Shown here: piece after piece, positions 21,287 to 29,972 of the stretch
How the letters are laid out: each line of letters starts with the position of its first letter
Numbering within the stretch: position 1 is the stretch's first letter
Source of the DNA: Smaragdicoccus niigatensis DSM 44881 = NBRC 103563
GTDB lineage: Bacteria; Actinomycetota; Actinomycetes; Mycobacteriales; Mycobacteriaceae
DNA length: 64,000 bases
Assembly: GCF_000380645.1 (NCBI RefSeq)
Contig: NZ_AQXZ01000018.1
Coordinates: 868,001-932,000, forward strand
Reading direction: 5' to 3'
Translations under genes and position numbers: made by a program
Notes under the pieces: model-generated
The model's input: the letters and a program-made list of their open reading frames with translations, nothing else
Database searches by the model: none
Told to the model about the DNA's origin: nothing

Positions 21287-21754
21287 TCAGCGCCGCGCGT
21301 TGTCGGGATCGAGTTCGTCGAGAAGTTCCTGCATCACCGAGCACGCCGCGTGAAATCGCTCTGTCCCTACGATGTCAGCCCAGCGAGCTTCGATCTGCGC
21401 GACCCGGTTGCCCGCATCAACCATCAGATGCCGGCCACGTTCGGTGAACACGATGAGCTTCGCTCGGCCATCCGACGGGTCTGGGCGACGCTCGACGTAA
21501 CCGAGTGAGGCGAGGTCGTCGACGAGCTCCGCGGTCGCCGCGAGGCTGAGCTGGGCGCGACCCGCGATCTCGGTCAGACGTGCGCCGCGCGGCCCGAGAT
21601 TGCCGAATATCTGCAGGTGCGGGTCGCGAATATCGCCGTAGCCCCCGGCTCCCCGGGGTTCGGACAGCTCGCGCCGAAACTCGCGCAGGAGTCGAACGAG
21701 CAACTGCCCGACTGCCTGGCGATCCGGAGGAAGACCACTTGACGTTGGCACCAT
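21287..21754 (-). CDS. MarR-family transcriptional regulator
   Basis: A 155-residue winged-helix regulator. The recognition region is RLTEIAGRAQLSLAATAELV and the wing is LGYVERRPDPSDGRAKLIVF (about 85-104), both classic for MarR. It is divergent from the hydrolase gene at 21814; the 59-nt gap holds a perfect 32-bp palindrome, the obvious operator for both. Autoregulation and control of the hydrolase are inferred from this layout. Confidence 0.9.
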   Translation of the reverse strand: MVPTSSGLPPDRQAVGQLLVRLLREFRRELSEPRGAGGYGDIRDPHLQIFGNLGPRGARLTEIAGRAQLSLAATAELVDDLASLGYVERRPDPSDGRAKLIVFTERGRHLMVDAGNRVAQIEARWADIVGTERFHAACSVMQELLDELDPDNARR

Positions 21755-21765
21755 AGCGGGATAAT

Positions 21766-21797
21766 ACTTCGGTTACCGAAGCTTCGGTAACCGAAGT
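21766..21797. promoter_or_regulatory. Perfect 32-bp palindromic operator
   Basis: ACTTCGGTTACCGAAG is followed directly by its exact reverse complement CTTCGGTAACCGAAGT. It can also be read as two adjacent TTCGGT-(A/T)-ACCGAA palindromes. It lies 11 nt before the MarR start and 16 nt before the hydrolase start, where a repressor would block both promoters. Confidence 0.9.
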
Positions 21798-21813
21798 AAA
21801 TGAGGAGGGTTCG

Positions 21814-22641
21814 ATGTCCTCGCTGATTCCCACCAGCCTGGGCCGCTTGTTTGTCACCGACACCGGCTCCGGCCCCGTGACGGTGCTGGTCCACAGCCTT
21901 TTCGTCGATCAGGTGTCATGGGCGCTGGTCGTCGAGTCCCTCGCTCCCGGCCGTCGACTGATCCTCATCGATGCACCGAATCACGGTCGAAGCGAACCTG
22001 CCGACCGGGATTTCACCGTCGAAGACGCAGCGCGAGCGGCCGCTGAAGTCCTCGACCATCTCGGCATCGCTGAGCCCGTCGACTGGGTCGGCAATGCCCT
22101 CGGCGGACACATCGGGATCGTGCTCGCGGCAACCCAACCTGCGCGAATTCGGTCCCTGGTGACAATCGGAACTCCGGTGCAGTCGCTGAGCTTCCGCGAG
22201 CGCTGGACCCAGTGCGTTCCGCTCGTTCAGGGGTATCGCCTGCTCGGGTCGCATCGCATGCTCGTCAAGCCGTTGGCCAACGCACTCCTCGGTTCCGATG
22301 CCATGGCCGCACAGCCGGATCAGGCGAAAGCGACGATGGATGCATTCCGCAACGTGGATCGCCCAGCGATGCTGCGAGCCATGCGGTGCTTCATGCTCCA
22401 ACGTCCGAGCCTCGATAACCTGCTGCCGAAGATCACCGCACCGACCTTGATGATCGCGGCCGATCGCGACCCCACCGGTTGGGTCCCGGCCGACGCCGAG
22501 AAGGCAGTGGCTGGGATGCCCAACGCGAGCGCAGTCGCCGTCAAGGGAGCAGGCCATATCGCACCGCTCCTGCTGGAACCGGATCGCATCGCCGAGATTC
22601 TCCAGGACTTCTGGGCTCACTCGGCCAATCGAACTCCCTAG
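21814..22641 (+). CDS. Alpha/beta-hydrolase-fold protein lacking the nucleophile serine
   Basis: A 275-residue protein with the alpha/beta-hydrolase fold: ILIDAPNHGRSE (about 50-61), the elbow region WVGNALGGHIG (about 91-101), the acid-loop IAADRDPTGWVP and the His in GAGHIAPL. The elbow should read GxSxG, but here it is GNALG, with Ala95 (codon GCC) where Ser belongs. The HG oxyanion motif is also changed to HS. The gene starts at ATG 21814 with GAGGAGG ahead, and is controlled from the MarR palindrome. It may be a pseudo-enzyme, a binding protein, or use unusual chemistry. Its end overlaps the glycosyltransferase end by 4 nt. Confidence 0.85.
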   Translation: MSSLIPTSLGRLFVTDTGSGPVTVLVHSLFVDQVSWALVVESLAPGRRLILIDAPNHGRSEPADRDFTVEDAARAAAEVLDHLGIAEPVDWVGNALGGHIGIVLAATQPARIRSLVTIGTPVQSLSFRERWTQCVPLVQGYRLLGSHRMLVKPLANALLGSDAMAAQPDQAKATMDAFRNVDRPAMLRAMRCFMLQRPSLDNLLPKITAPTLMIAADRDPTGWVPADAEKAVAGMPNASAVAVKGAGHIAPLLLEPDRIAEILQDFWAHSANRTP

Positions 22642-23765
22642 ACGAACTCCACCAGACGCGCTGCGACGTCGTCCGGAGACGGCATCGCAGCGATCTCCGC
22701 GGCGATCTTCTGCGCGCGTGCCCGATAGTCGTCGCCAAGGAGTTTGGTGACACTCTCGCCGATCATCTCGGCATCCGGCACCGTGATGGTGAGACCTGCA
22801 CCCGCGTCGCTCACGGCTGCGGCGTTGATGAATTGGTCGGCACCCTGCGGAAGGAACAGTTGGGGAACGCCGGCACCCAGCGAGGCCAGAGTGGTTCCGG
22901 AGCCGCCGTGGTTGATGACGACGTCGGCATGCGGCAGGATTTCGGCCTGCGGAACCCATTGTTGTGCCACGACATTCGGCGGTAGATCACCGAGAACGGA
23001 CACTGGCATGCTGGGGCCGGTGGCCACCAGAACACGGAATCCATGAGTCGACAGACCTTCGAGGACCGCGCGGAAAACATCGGGTGAGCCGAACGCAGTG
23101 CCCAAGGTGAGGTAGATCAGCGGCCCGCTCCCTTCGGTGACGATCCCCGGCACAGCACCTGGTTCAGCAAAGGGCACGGGCCGTAGGAGGATTCGGGGCA
23201 CCGCCGGATCGAGGTCGTCCGGCTGGAGCGAGGCCGGATAGATGTCGATCAGCGGCGTCCGGCGCACCGAATCGACGCACGCGTCCCCCAACACCTCGCG
23301 GACCGCCGGACTGAGCGCGGCCCACGGATTACCAACGCTTGCGTGGCCGCGGCCGAAGCCGTGGCGCACCGCCTTTACACCTGCTGAGAGGCCGGCCAGC
23401 GCTGCGCCGGGATTGCCTACCTCGGCGACGACGAGGTCCGGCGCGAACTCGGCGATCACTGGTTGCAAAGCCTGCACCTGCGACAACGGGATGATCTCGC
23501 CGAACACCGTGCGGATCGCACGTTCGCGCACGTCGTCGGACATTGTGCGCGGGTCGACGGGCACGTTCCCGACTGCGCGGGCAAAGGCTTCGCGGATACC
23601 GAACCCGACAGCCGTCGAGTTCAGCCCCGCCGATCGCAGCGCTTGACTAGCGGTGTCGCCGGCCGCGAACAGAACCTCGTGGTCGGCACGAACGGCAGCT
23701 TGAGCGAGTGGGATGAGGGGAAATACATGACCGAAAGCGTCGAGGCTCGAGAAGAGAATCCGCAC
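22638..23765 (-). CDS. GT1-family glycosyltransferase (MGT/UGT type)
   Basis: A 375-residue GT-B fold enzyme. The N-terminal MRILFSSLDAFGHVFPLIPLA is the acceptor-domain start. The C-terminal donor site has WVPQAEILPHADVVINHGGSGTT and GVPQLFLPQGADQF (about 265-318), as in macrolide, flavonoid and antibiotic glycosyltransferases. Donor and acceptor cannot be deduced. It is followed 14 nt upstream by the ABC-F gene, and both are on the minus strand, so they may be one unit; a joint role in handling a small toxic molecule is possible but unproven. Confidence 0.88.
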   Translation of the reverse strand: MRILFSSLDAFGHVFPLIPLAQAAVRADHEVLFAAGDTASQALRSAGLNSTAVGFGIREAFARAVGNVPVDPRTMSDDVRERAIRTVFGEIIPLSQVQALQPVIAEFAPDLVVAEVGNPGAALAGLSAGVKAVRHGFGRGHASVGNPWAALSPAVREVLGDACVDSVRRTPLIDIYPASLQPDDLDPAVPRILLRPVPFAEPGAVPGIVTEGSGPLIYLTLGTAFGSPDVFRAVLEGLSTHGFRVLVATGPSMPVSVLGDLPPNVVAQQWVPQAEILPHADVVINHGGSGTTLASLGAGVPQLFLPQGADQFINAAAVSDAGAGLTITVPDAEMIGESVTKLLGDDYRARAQKIAAEIAAMPSPDDVAARLVEFV

Positions 23766-23779
23766 CGAACCGACATTAG

Positions 23780-25411
23780 CTACGCGAGCTGAATGAGCTC
23801 CAGATAGTCCGCGGACCAGTGGTCCTCGGTACCGTCCGGCAACAGGATGACCCGCTCCGGAGACAGCGCCTCAGCCGCACCCGGATCGTGCGTCACGAGA
23901 ACGACCGCACCTTCGTAGCTGCGCAGCGCGTCCAGAACCTGCTCGCGTGAGACGGGGTCGAGGTTGTTGGTGGGCTCATCGAGAAGCAACACATTCGCAG
24001 CCGACGACACCAGCCCGGCGAGCGCGAGACGCGTCTTCTCACCACCGGAAAGAGTGCCGGCCGGTTGATCGAGCTGCGGACCCGAGAACATGAACGCACC
24101 GAGCAGGCCACGCAGGTCCTGCTCCCCCGCGTCCGGCGCCATGTGGCGAATGTTCTCCCACACCGATGCGTCGCCGTCGATCGTGTCGTGTTCCTGCGCG
24201 AAGTACCCGACCTTCAGGCCGTAACCCGGCTCGAGCTTGCCGCCCTCCGGGGTTTCGACACCCGCGAGAACCCGCAGCAGGGTGGTCTTTCCGGCACCGT
24301 TGAGGCCCAAGACGACGACGCGGCTCCCCTTGTCGATCGCGAGATCGACGCCGGTCCACACTTCGAGCGAGCCATACATCTTCGTCAGACCGCTCGCCAT
24401 GAGCGGGGTCTTGCCGCACGATGCGGGATGCGGGAAGCGGATGCGCGCGACCTTGTCGGCGACGCGAACGTCGTCGAGTTGAGCGATCAACTTGTCGGCA
24501 CGCTTGGCCATGTTCTGCGCAGCGGTCGCCTTGGTGGCCTTCGCGCCGAGTTTGGCGGCCTGCTTGTGCAACGCGGACGCCTTCTTCTCGGCGTTCGCCC
24601 GCTCGCGGCGACGACGCTGCTCGTCGGTCGCGCGAGCGTCGAGATAGCGCTGCCAGCCCATGTTGTAAATGTCGGCCTCGCCGCGGACCGCGTCGAGGAA
24701 CCACACCTTGTTCACGACATCACCAAGCAGTTCGACGTCGTGGCTGATGACAATCAGTCCACCGTCGTGCTGCTGGAGGAAGCCGCGCAGCCAGGTGATC
24801 GAGTCGGCGTCGAGGTGGTTCGTGGGCTCGTCGAGCAGCAGGACGGTGTCCGAGCGGCCGCCGCTGCCGTCGGAAGCGGCGAACAGAATGCGCGCCAATT
24901 CCACGCGGCGGCGCTGACCACCAGAGAGTGTCCGAAGAGGTTGTGCGAGCACCCGGTCGGGGAGCGCCAAACTGTGGCAGATCCGTGCGGCTTCGCTTTC
25001 CGCGACATAGCCGCCGAGTGAGGAAAATCGCTCTTCAACCTGTCCGTATTCGCGGATCGCGCGGTCTCGCTCGGCGTCGTCCACGAGTTCGGCCATGAGA
25101 ACGTGCAGTTTCTCGAGCTTGCGCAGAAGGCTGTCGAGGCCGCGCGCCGAGAGCACGCGATCCTTCGCGAGCACGTCGAGGTCGCCTTCGCGCGGGTCCT
25201 GCGGAAGGTAGCCGAGATCGCCAGACCGCACGACGGTCCCGGCATACGGTTCGCCCTCACCAGCGAGAATGCGGAGCGTCGTGGTCTTGCCGGCGCCATT
25301 GCGGCCCACGAGACCGATGCGGTCCCCGGCCTGCACGCGTAGCGCCGGGCCCGGCGCTGTCAGGAGAGTCCGGACACCGGCGCGAACCTCGAGGTCGGTG
25401 GCGGTGATCAA
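23780..25411 (-). CDS. ABC-F family ATPase (Rv1473-like)
   Basis: A 543-residue protein with two fused ABC domains and no membrane segment: Walker A GRNGAGKTTT and GLNGAGKTTL, signatures LSGGQRRR and LSGGEKTR, and Walker B segments VLLLDEPTNHLD and VLLLDEPTNNLD. The charged linker between them (about 270-330, rich in Arg, Lys and Ala) is the ABC-F hallmark. Such proteins act on the ribosome as translation factors or antibiotic-protection proteins. Length and context (near acn) match Rv1473 (542 aa). An EttA-like housekeeping role or antibiotic protection cannot be separated here. Confidence 0.92.
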   Translation of the reverse strand: MITATDLEVRAGVRTLLTAPGPALRVQAGDRIGLVGRNGAGKTTTLRILAGEGEPYAGTVVRSGDLGYLPQDPREGDLDVLAKDRVLSARGLDSLLRKLEKLHVLMAELVDDAERDRAIREYGQVEERFSSLGGYVAESEAARICHSLALPDRVLAQPLRTLSGGQRRRVELARILFAASDGSGGRSDTVLLLDEPTNHLDADSITWLRGFLQQHDGGLIVISHDVELLGDVVNKVWFLDAVRGEADIYNMGWQRYLDARATDEQRRRRERANAEKKASALHKQAAKLGAKATKATAAQNMAKRADKLIAQLDDVRVADKVARIRFPHPASCGKTPLMASGLTKMYGSLEVWTGVDLAIDKGSRVVVLGLNGAGKTTLLRVLAGVETPEGGKLEPGYGLKVGYFAQEHDTIDGDASVWENIRHMAPDAGEQDLRGLLGAFMFSGPQLDQPAGTLSGGEKTRLALAGLVSSAANVLLLDEPTNNLDPVSREQVLDALRSYEGAVVLVTHDPGAAEALSPERVILLPDGTEDHWSADYLELIQLA

Positions 25412-25487
25412 ACGAAACTCCTGTGGGTTGGGCCAAGGGTCGATTCTACCGGCGGCGACGGCGTGCCCAAACCAACGAAAGTCTCGG

Positions 25488-26516
25488 CTACCGCCGGCGC
25501 AGGTGTGCGCGCCACCGACTCGGCGACATACCGGTCCACCGCGTGAAGGCGTGCGTCAAGCTCGCCGTCTCCGCATAGCCGAGACGCACGGCAATTGCAT
25601 CGATCGTCATGTCGTCGGCTAGCAGGCTCTCGGCGAGGGTGCGGCGGACGTCGTCGACGAGCGCCCGGAACGAGGTGCCTTCTTCGGTCAATCGGCGCCG
25701 GAGCGTCCGGGGGTCGAGGTGGAGTTCGTCCGCAACGGACTCCATGGACGGAAAGTGACTGGGATCGTGCAGCAGTCGGCTGCGGACCTGACCGGACACC
25801 CCGACTCGTGCGAGTCGTCGATCGAGCAACTCGGCGCACTGTCGCTCGAACAGTCTGGCCATGTTCGGATCTGCCTGCGGCAGCTCGGCATCGAGCATTT
25901 CACGAGGGCCGGCGATCCGGTTGAGTGTCTTGTTGGGCCGCACCTCGGCCGTTGGCGACCACGTCCGGACCAGGCGTTCGGCACGGTCTTCGCCAAGAGT
26001 GGTTTCGAACCAGTCCGGGGACAGCAAGACGTTGGCTCCCTGCAGCACCGCCCCGATTCCGGCGAGGTCACGCTCGACGATGAACGATCGCACATCAGCG
26101 GGGATGTCGCTGTCGTCCGCGACGATGTAGGAGCGGGTGTCGTCCACTTCGGCCGACAGTCGAACGTGGGACGGCGAGAGCGCCAGGTAGGGAGCAATGC
26201 GCTCGATTCCCTCGCGGACGGTCGCACTGGCGAGAAACGTGAAGCCGACGATCCCGGCGCGGCCGAAGGTGCTGAACAGCCCGATCTCAATGCCCTGACC
26301 TGGACAATCGCCGAGCTGGCCAATGATGTTCCGCACAACGGCGAACTCCTGGTGGGGCCAGATCTCCGCGGTTTCGTCGACGAGGTCCGCTTCCGTCAAT
26401 CCGGTACCCGACAGAAGGTCGGCAGTGGTCATGCGTCCGGCGACGCCCTTGGCCATGATCCGGACACCTTCGGTCCCCCGAGGCACTGCCCAGGCAGGTG
26501 CAACTGCGGCAGCCAT
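25488..26516 (-). CDS. AraC-family regulator with arabinose-binding-type N-domain
   Basis: A 342-residue regulator. The N-terminal part (about 30-215) resembles the PF12625-type ligand domain, with GFTFLASATVREGIERIAPYL. The C-terminal HTH pair includes SMESVADELHLDPRTLRRRL and DAIAVRLGYAETASLTHAF, then RWTGMSPSRWR. It is divergent from the desaturase fusion gene across 72 nt, so control of that gene is likely. Relatives often respond to fatty acids or other hydrophobic ligands. Confidence 0.9.
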   Translation of the reverse strand: MAAAVAPAWAVPRGTEGVRIMAKGVAGRMTTADLLSGTGLTEADLVDETAEIWPHQEFAVVRNIIGQLGDCPGQGIEIGLFSTFGRAGIVGFTFLASATVREGIERIAPYLALSPSHVRLSAEVDDTRSYIVADDSDIPADVRSFIVERDLAGIGAVLQGANVLLSPDWFETTLGEDRAERLVRTWSPTAEVRPNKTLNRIAGPREMLDAELPQADPNMARLFERQCAELLDRRLARVGVSGQVRSRLLHDPSHFPSMESVADELHLDPRTLRRRLTEEGTSFRALVDDVRRTLAESLLADDMTIDAIAVRLGYAETASLTHAFTRWTGMSPSRWRAHLRRR

Positions 26517-26588
26517 TGTCCGAAAATATCAAATGTCCGCCCGAAGCGAACGTTCATCTGGGGATTCAACGTCCATAGCGTTGATGTC
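26517..26588. promoter_or_regulatory. Divergent promoter of the AraC and desaturase-fusion genes
   Basis: A 72-nt gap. Visible elements are CAACG (26567-26571) with CGTTG (26579-26583), the palindrome GAACGTTC (26547-26554), and two TGTCCG repeats toward the AraC side. These are candidate AraC half-sites; none is certain. Confidence 0.4.
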
Positions 26589-28775
26589 ATGAACGCCACC
26601 GCAGTCGTCGCCCCACAGACCACCCTCGCCACCGAACTCCAGGACCTCTACGCGAGGACCAAGGCCAAGGTCGGCGACGAGGATCTCACCCACATCCGGG
26701 CCGTCGCCGCCTACGCGGACGCAATCAACGCGCGGCGCCGGGAGCTGGTGCGCTCCGGCACCCCCAAGGCGATGAGCCGGGCGGTTGTTCTCGAGATGCT
26801 GTACCGACTCCTCCAATTCTCCGAGCTCGGCCACAACATCATCCACGGGTCGTACGACCATCTGCCGAACGCGGGCGAATTCCATTCCGACCGCTACCAG
26901 TGGGACTTCAACGTCGACATCGCCGAGTGGAAGGTGATGCACCACGAGGGACATCACCCGAACACGAACATCGTCGGTCAGGATCACGACCTCGGGTACA
27001 GCGTCGTGCGCGCTCATGCCGGACAGGACTGGTTGGGTCACCATGCGCTGCAGCTTCTGCTGGTCGGCGCGGCCACGCCGTTCGTCTCCCAGGTGGCACC
27101 GTTCGTCGTGACCAATGCGGCCCGACAGATGAAGAACTCACCGTTCTTCAGCCTCGACACCCTGAAAGTGCCGGCGGGGGTCGCTTACCGCGACACGGTC
27201 CGCCGACTCATCACCGAACCCCGCGCGGCGGGTGCCCGATTCCTGCCGACACTGCTCGGCAATCACGTCGGCGGAGTCGCCGGCTACCTGGCTGTGCTGT
27301 TCCTGGTCATCATCGAGCACCACGCCGGTGACGTCGAGGCCTTCCCGGACCCAGGCCCGGACGAGACGCGCGATGAGTACTACTCCCGGCAGATCCGAGC
27401 CACTCGCAACTTCCTGCCGAACGAGAGGCTCGACTCGATGTTCAAGCAGATCCTCGAGGAGGAGGTGCCGTACGAGAAGCGGCCGGACTTCCGAATCTTC
27501 TACGGCGGCTTGGACACCCACGTCGAGCACCATCTGTTTCCCGATCTGCCGCCCAACCGGCAGCGCGAGATCGCGCCGCAGGTCAAGGAGATCGCTCTCC
27601 GATATGGCCTTCCTTTCCACGAGACGCCGCTTGCCGACACCGCCGGGCTGATGGTGCAGGCCCTCACTGGCCTCTCGATTCCAGTCGGGGAACGCGAACA
27701 TTCGAGCGCCTGGCGATTGGTGAAGCAGCCGTTCTCGCTCGCCCGGCGGGTTGTCGCCGGCGCAAAGTATCGGCTCCTCCCCGACAGCCCGTACCTCGAC
27801 AAGCCGCGCTGGTACAACGTTCCGGCCCGAGTCGTCGCGACGCAGCAGCTGGCCGGTGGCCGGGCACGGCTCGTCCGTCTCGAGAAGCCCCACGGCTGGG
27901 ATGACGTGCGGTGGGACGCGGGAGCCTTCGTCTCGCTTCGCGTCGAACACAACGGCGAAGCACTCGTGCGTCAGTACAGCCTGGTGAACGACAGCGACGG
28001 CTCGGACACGATGGACATCTGCATCAAGCGGGTCGACGGCGGCCGGGTGTCAAACCAGCTCAACGACACGTTGCAGCAGGGCACGTACGTGACGCTCGTC
28101 GGTGCGCCGACGTCGACCGGCGGACTCGTCATGCCGGAAATGCCGCGCAAGTCGCTGTTCATGGCCGGCGGCGTGGGAATCACCCCGATCATCAGCCACC
28201 TGCGCAAGATTGCCCGGAGCGGCGACCCCAGCGACGCCGTCCTGCTGTATTTCAACCACGACAAGCAGTCGACACTCTTCGAGCGCGAGATCCGAGCACT
28301 TGGCAACCAGCTGGGTATCCGGGTGCACCTGTTCGAGGGTCTGCGGCCGTCCGCGCTGCTCCTCGGTCGACTCGTTCCCGACGCGAACGAGCGTGAGACT
28401 TTCGTGTGTGCCCCGACGGGACTCGTCGATTCGGTGCGCGGCTACCTGTCCGACCTCGGGCAGCCCGCCGAGCTGTTCCACACCGAATCGTTCACGCCGC
28501 CCGAGCTGGTTCGGCCCGTTGACGACGGCCGCCGGTACACGGTGAACTTCCGGCGCAGCGATCGCAAGGTCGAGATCGACGGCGCGACGACGCTGCTCGA
28601 AGCCGCGAACCGCGCCGGAATCTCGGTGCCGACCGGTTGCCGCCGTGGCCTGTGCCGAGCGTGCGTGACGCCGAAGTTGAGTGGCACCACGCAGAACGAG
28701 GACGCCGAGGTGGGCGTCAACCGGATCACCGTGTGCGACAGCCTCGCCTGCTCGGACATCGACCTGGATCTGTGA
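26589..28775 (+). CDS. Fused fatty-acid desaturase - FAD reductase - [2Fe-2S] ferredoxin
   Basis: A 728-residue multidomain enzyme. Residues about 60-360 form a membrane desaturase of the DesA3/linoleoyl-CoA type, with His boxes HNIIH (82-86), HHEGHH (118-123) and HVEHH (311-315). Residues about 405-635 are a ferredoxin-NADP+ reductase-like module, with RQYSL (461-465) for FAD and MAGGVGITPI (525-534) for NAD(P)H. Residues about 650-728 are a plant-type [2Fe-2S] domain with Cys684, Cys689, Cys692 and probably Cys716. In M. tuberculosis the same parts are two proteins, DesA3 (Rv3229c) and Rv3230c. ATG at 26589 follows the divergent gap; an upstream open frame through the AraC gene is a shadow. 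The result is a self-contained desaturase driven by NAD(P)H. Confidence 0.9.
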   Translation: MNATAVVAPQTTLATELQDLYARTKAKVGDEDLTHIRAVAAYADAINARRRELVRSGTPKAMSRAVVLEMLYRLLQFSELGHNIIHGSYDHLPNAGEFHSDRYQWDFNVDIAEWKVMHHEGHHPNTNIVGQDHDLGYSVVRAHAGQDWLGHHALQLLLVGAATPFVSQVAPFVVTNAARQMKNSPFFSLDTLKVPAGVAYRDTVRRLITEPRAAGARFLPTLLGNHVGGVAGYLAVLFLVIIEHHAGDVEAFPDPGPDETRDEYYSRQIRATRNFLPNERLDSMFKQILEEEVPYEKRPDFRIFYGGLDTHVEHHLFPDLPPNRQREIAPQVKEIALRYGLPFHETPLADTAGLMVQALTGLSIPVGEREHSSAWRLVKQPFSLARRVVAGAKYRLLPDSPYLDKPRWYNVPARVVATQQLAGGRARLVRLEKPHGWDDVRWDAGAFVSLRVEHNGEALVRQYSLVNDSDGSDTMDICIKRVDGGRVSNQLNDTLQQGTYVTLVGAPTSTGGLVMPEMPRKSLFMAGGVGITPIISHLRKIARSGDPSDAVLLYFNHDKQSTLFEREIRALGNQLGIRVHLFEGLRPSALLLGRLVPDANERETFVCAPTGLVDSVRGYLSDLGQPAELFHTESFTPPELVRPVDDGRRYTVNFRRSDRKVEIDGATTLLEAANRAGISVPTGCRRGLCRACVTPKLSGTTQNEDAEVGVNRITVCDSLACSDIDLDL

Positions 28776-28797
28776 GCGGCCCGCTAACCTCGCCCAT

Positions 28798-29949
28798 GTG
28801 AAGAGTCCGGACGTCGTGATCGCAGGCCTGGGACCGGCGGGCCGGGCTCTCGCCCACCGTTGTACACAGCAGGGACTCGACGTTCTCGCACTCGACCCGC
28901 ATCCGTACCGCCGCTGGACTCCGACGTACGCCGCCTGGGCGGACGAACTTCCCGCCTGGCTCGCGGACGACACGATCGCCACACGGGTGGAAAAGCCGGT
29001 CGCCTGGACGACTCGTGAACATGTTCTCGATCGCCCGTACGTCGTCCTCAGCACTCCAGGCCTGCAGGAATCGCTCGATCTCGGCGGCGTCAAGGTCGTG
29101 CAGGATCGGGTCGCGGAGGTCGCCCGCAACCACGTCGTTCTTGCTTCCGGGGCCAAGGTCAAAGCCGGCTACGTTGTCGACGCGCGTGGTGCGGTCCGAT
29201 CGGCGTCCATCCCGGAGCAGACGGCGTTCGGCGTTGTCGTAGATCGTGACCGCGTCGTGAAAGCTCTTGGTGGGCACGAGGCCTGGTTCATGGACTGGTG
29301 GCTCGACAACGGCACTCGACCCGCCGAGCCACGATCCTTTCTCTACGTCGTTCCCCTTGACGACAACCGCGTGCTCCTCGAAGAGACGTGCCTCGTCGGC
29401 AGCCCGGCCCTCGATCTCAAAGAGCTTCAGCGCCGACTGCAGGTTCGTCTCGCCCTCCGCGGGATTCATCTGACCGGCACGGAGGCCACCGAGAAGGTGC
29501 GCTTTCCGGTGCTTGCGCCGACGCCCTCGCTACGCAATAACCAGGCGTTCCGCTTCGGATCGCGGGGTGCCCTGATGCACCCGGGTACCGGCTACAGCGT
29601 CGCGACTTCGCTCGCGCTCGCAGATACCGTCGCCAGTGCGATCACCGCCGAGGAGTCGCTTCTGCGCACCGTCTGGACGCCGTCGGCGAGAGCAGTTCAC
29701 GCACTCCGACTCGCGGGCCTCCGGACGCTCCTCAAGCTCAAGCCGCATCAGACCGCGAGCTTCTTCGCGTCGTTCTTCTCACTGCCCGTCGACGTGCAGC
29801 GGACGTACCTCAGTGAGCGCGACAATCTGCCCGGAATGACCCGCGCGATGGCCCGCGTTTTCGCCGATCTGCCGATGTCGCAGCGCCGAATCGTCATCGC
29901 GGCAACGATGTCGGCCCGTCGATCAGCGGGGAACGACTCGCACATCTGA
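28798..29949 (+). CDS. Lycopene-cyclase-family flavoprotein (CrtL/CrtY-like)
   Basis: A 383-residue flavoprotein. It has an N-terminal dinucleotide-binding segment VVIAGLGPAGRALAHRC, the cyclase-typical SFLYVVPLDDNRVLLEETCL (the MP/EET region) and HPGTGYSVATSLALAD. CrtL-type lycopene beta-cyclases of rhodococci close the rings of beta-carotene or gamma-carotene. GTG at 28798 is 22 nt past the desaturase fusion stop, so the two probably form one transcript. No other carotenoid genes are in the window, so the carotenoid role is inferred from family only. Confidence 0.85.
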   Translation: MKSPDVVIAGLGPAGRALAHRCTQQGLDVLALDPHPYRRWTPTYAAWADELPAWLADDTIATRVEKPVAWTTREHVLDRPYVVLSTPGLQESLDLGGVKVVQDRVAEVARNHVVLASGAKVKAGYVVDARGAVRSASIPEQTAFGVVVDRDRVVKALGGHEAWFMDWWLDNGTRPAEPRSFLYVVPLDDNRVLLEETCLVGSPALDLKELQRRLQVRLALRGIHLTGTEATEKVRFPVLAPTPSLRNNQAFRFGSRGALMHPGTGYSVATSLALADTVASAITAEESLLRTVWTPSARAVHALRLAGLRTLLKLKPHQTASFFASFFSLPVDVQRTYLSERDNLPGMTRAMARVFADLPMSQRRIVIAATMSARRSAGNDSHI

Positions 29950-29972
29950 TCATCGTTAGCCATGATGGAGAT

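Noticed and set aside
25719-26588. N-terminal extension of the desaturase fusion through the AraC gene
   Set aside because: This stretch is antisense to a clear AraC-family gene; the family-like desaturase sequence starts after 26589.
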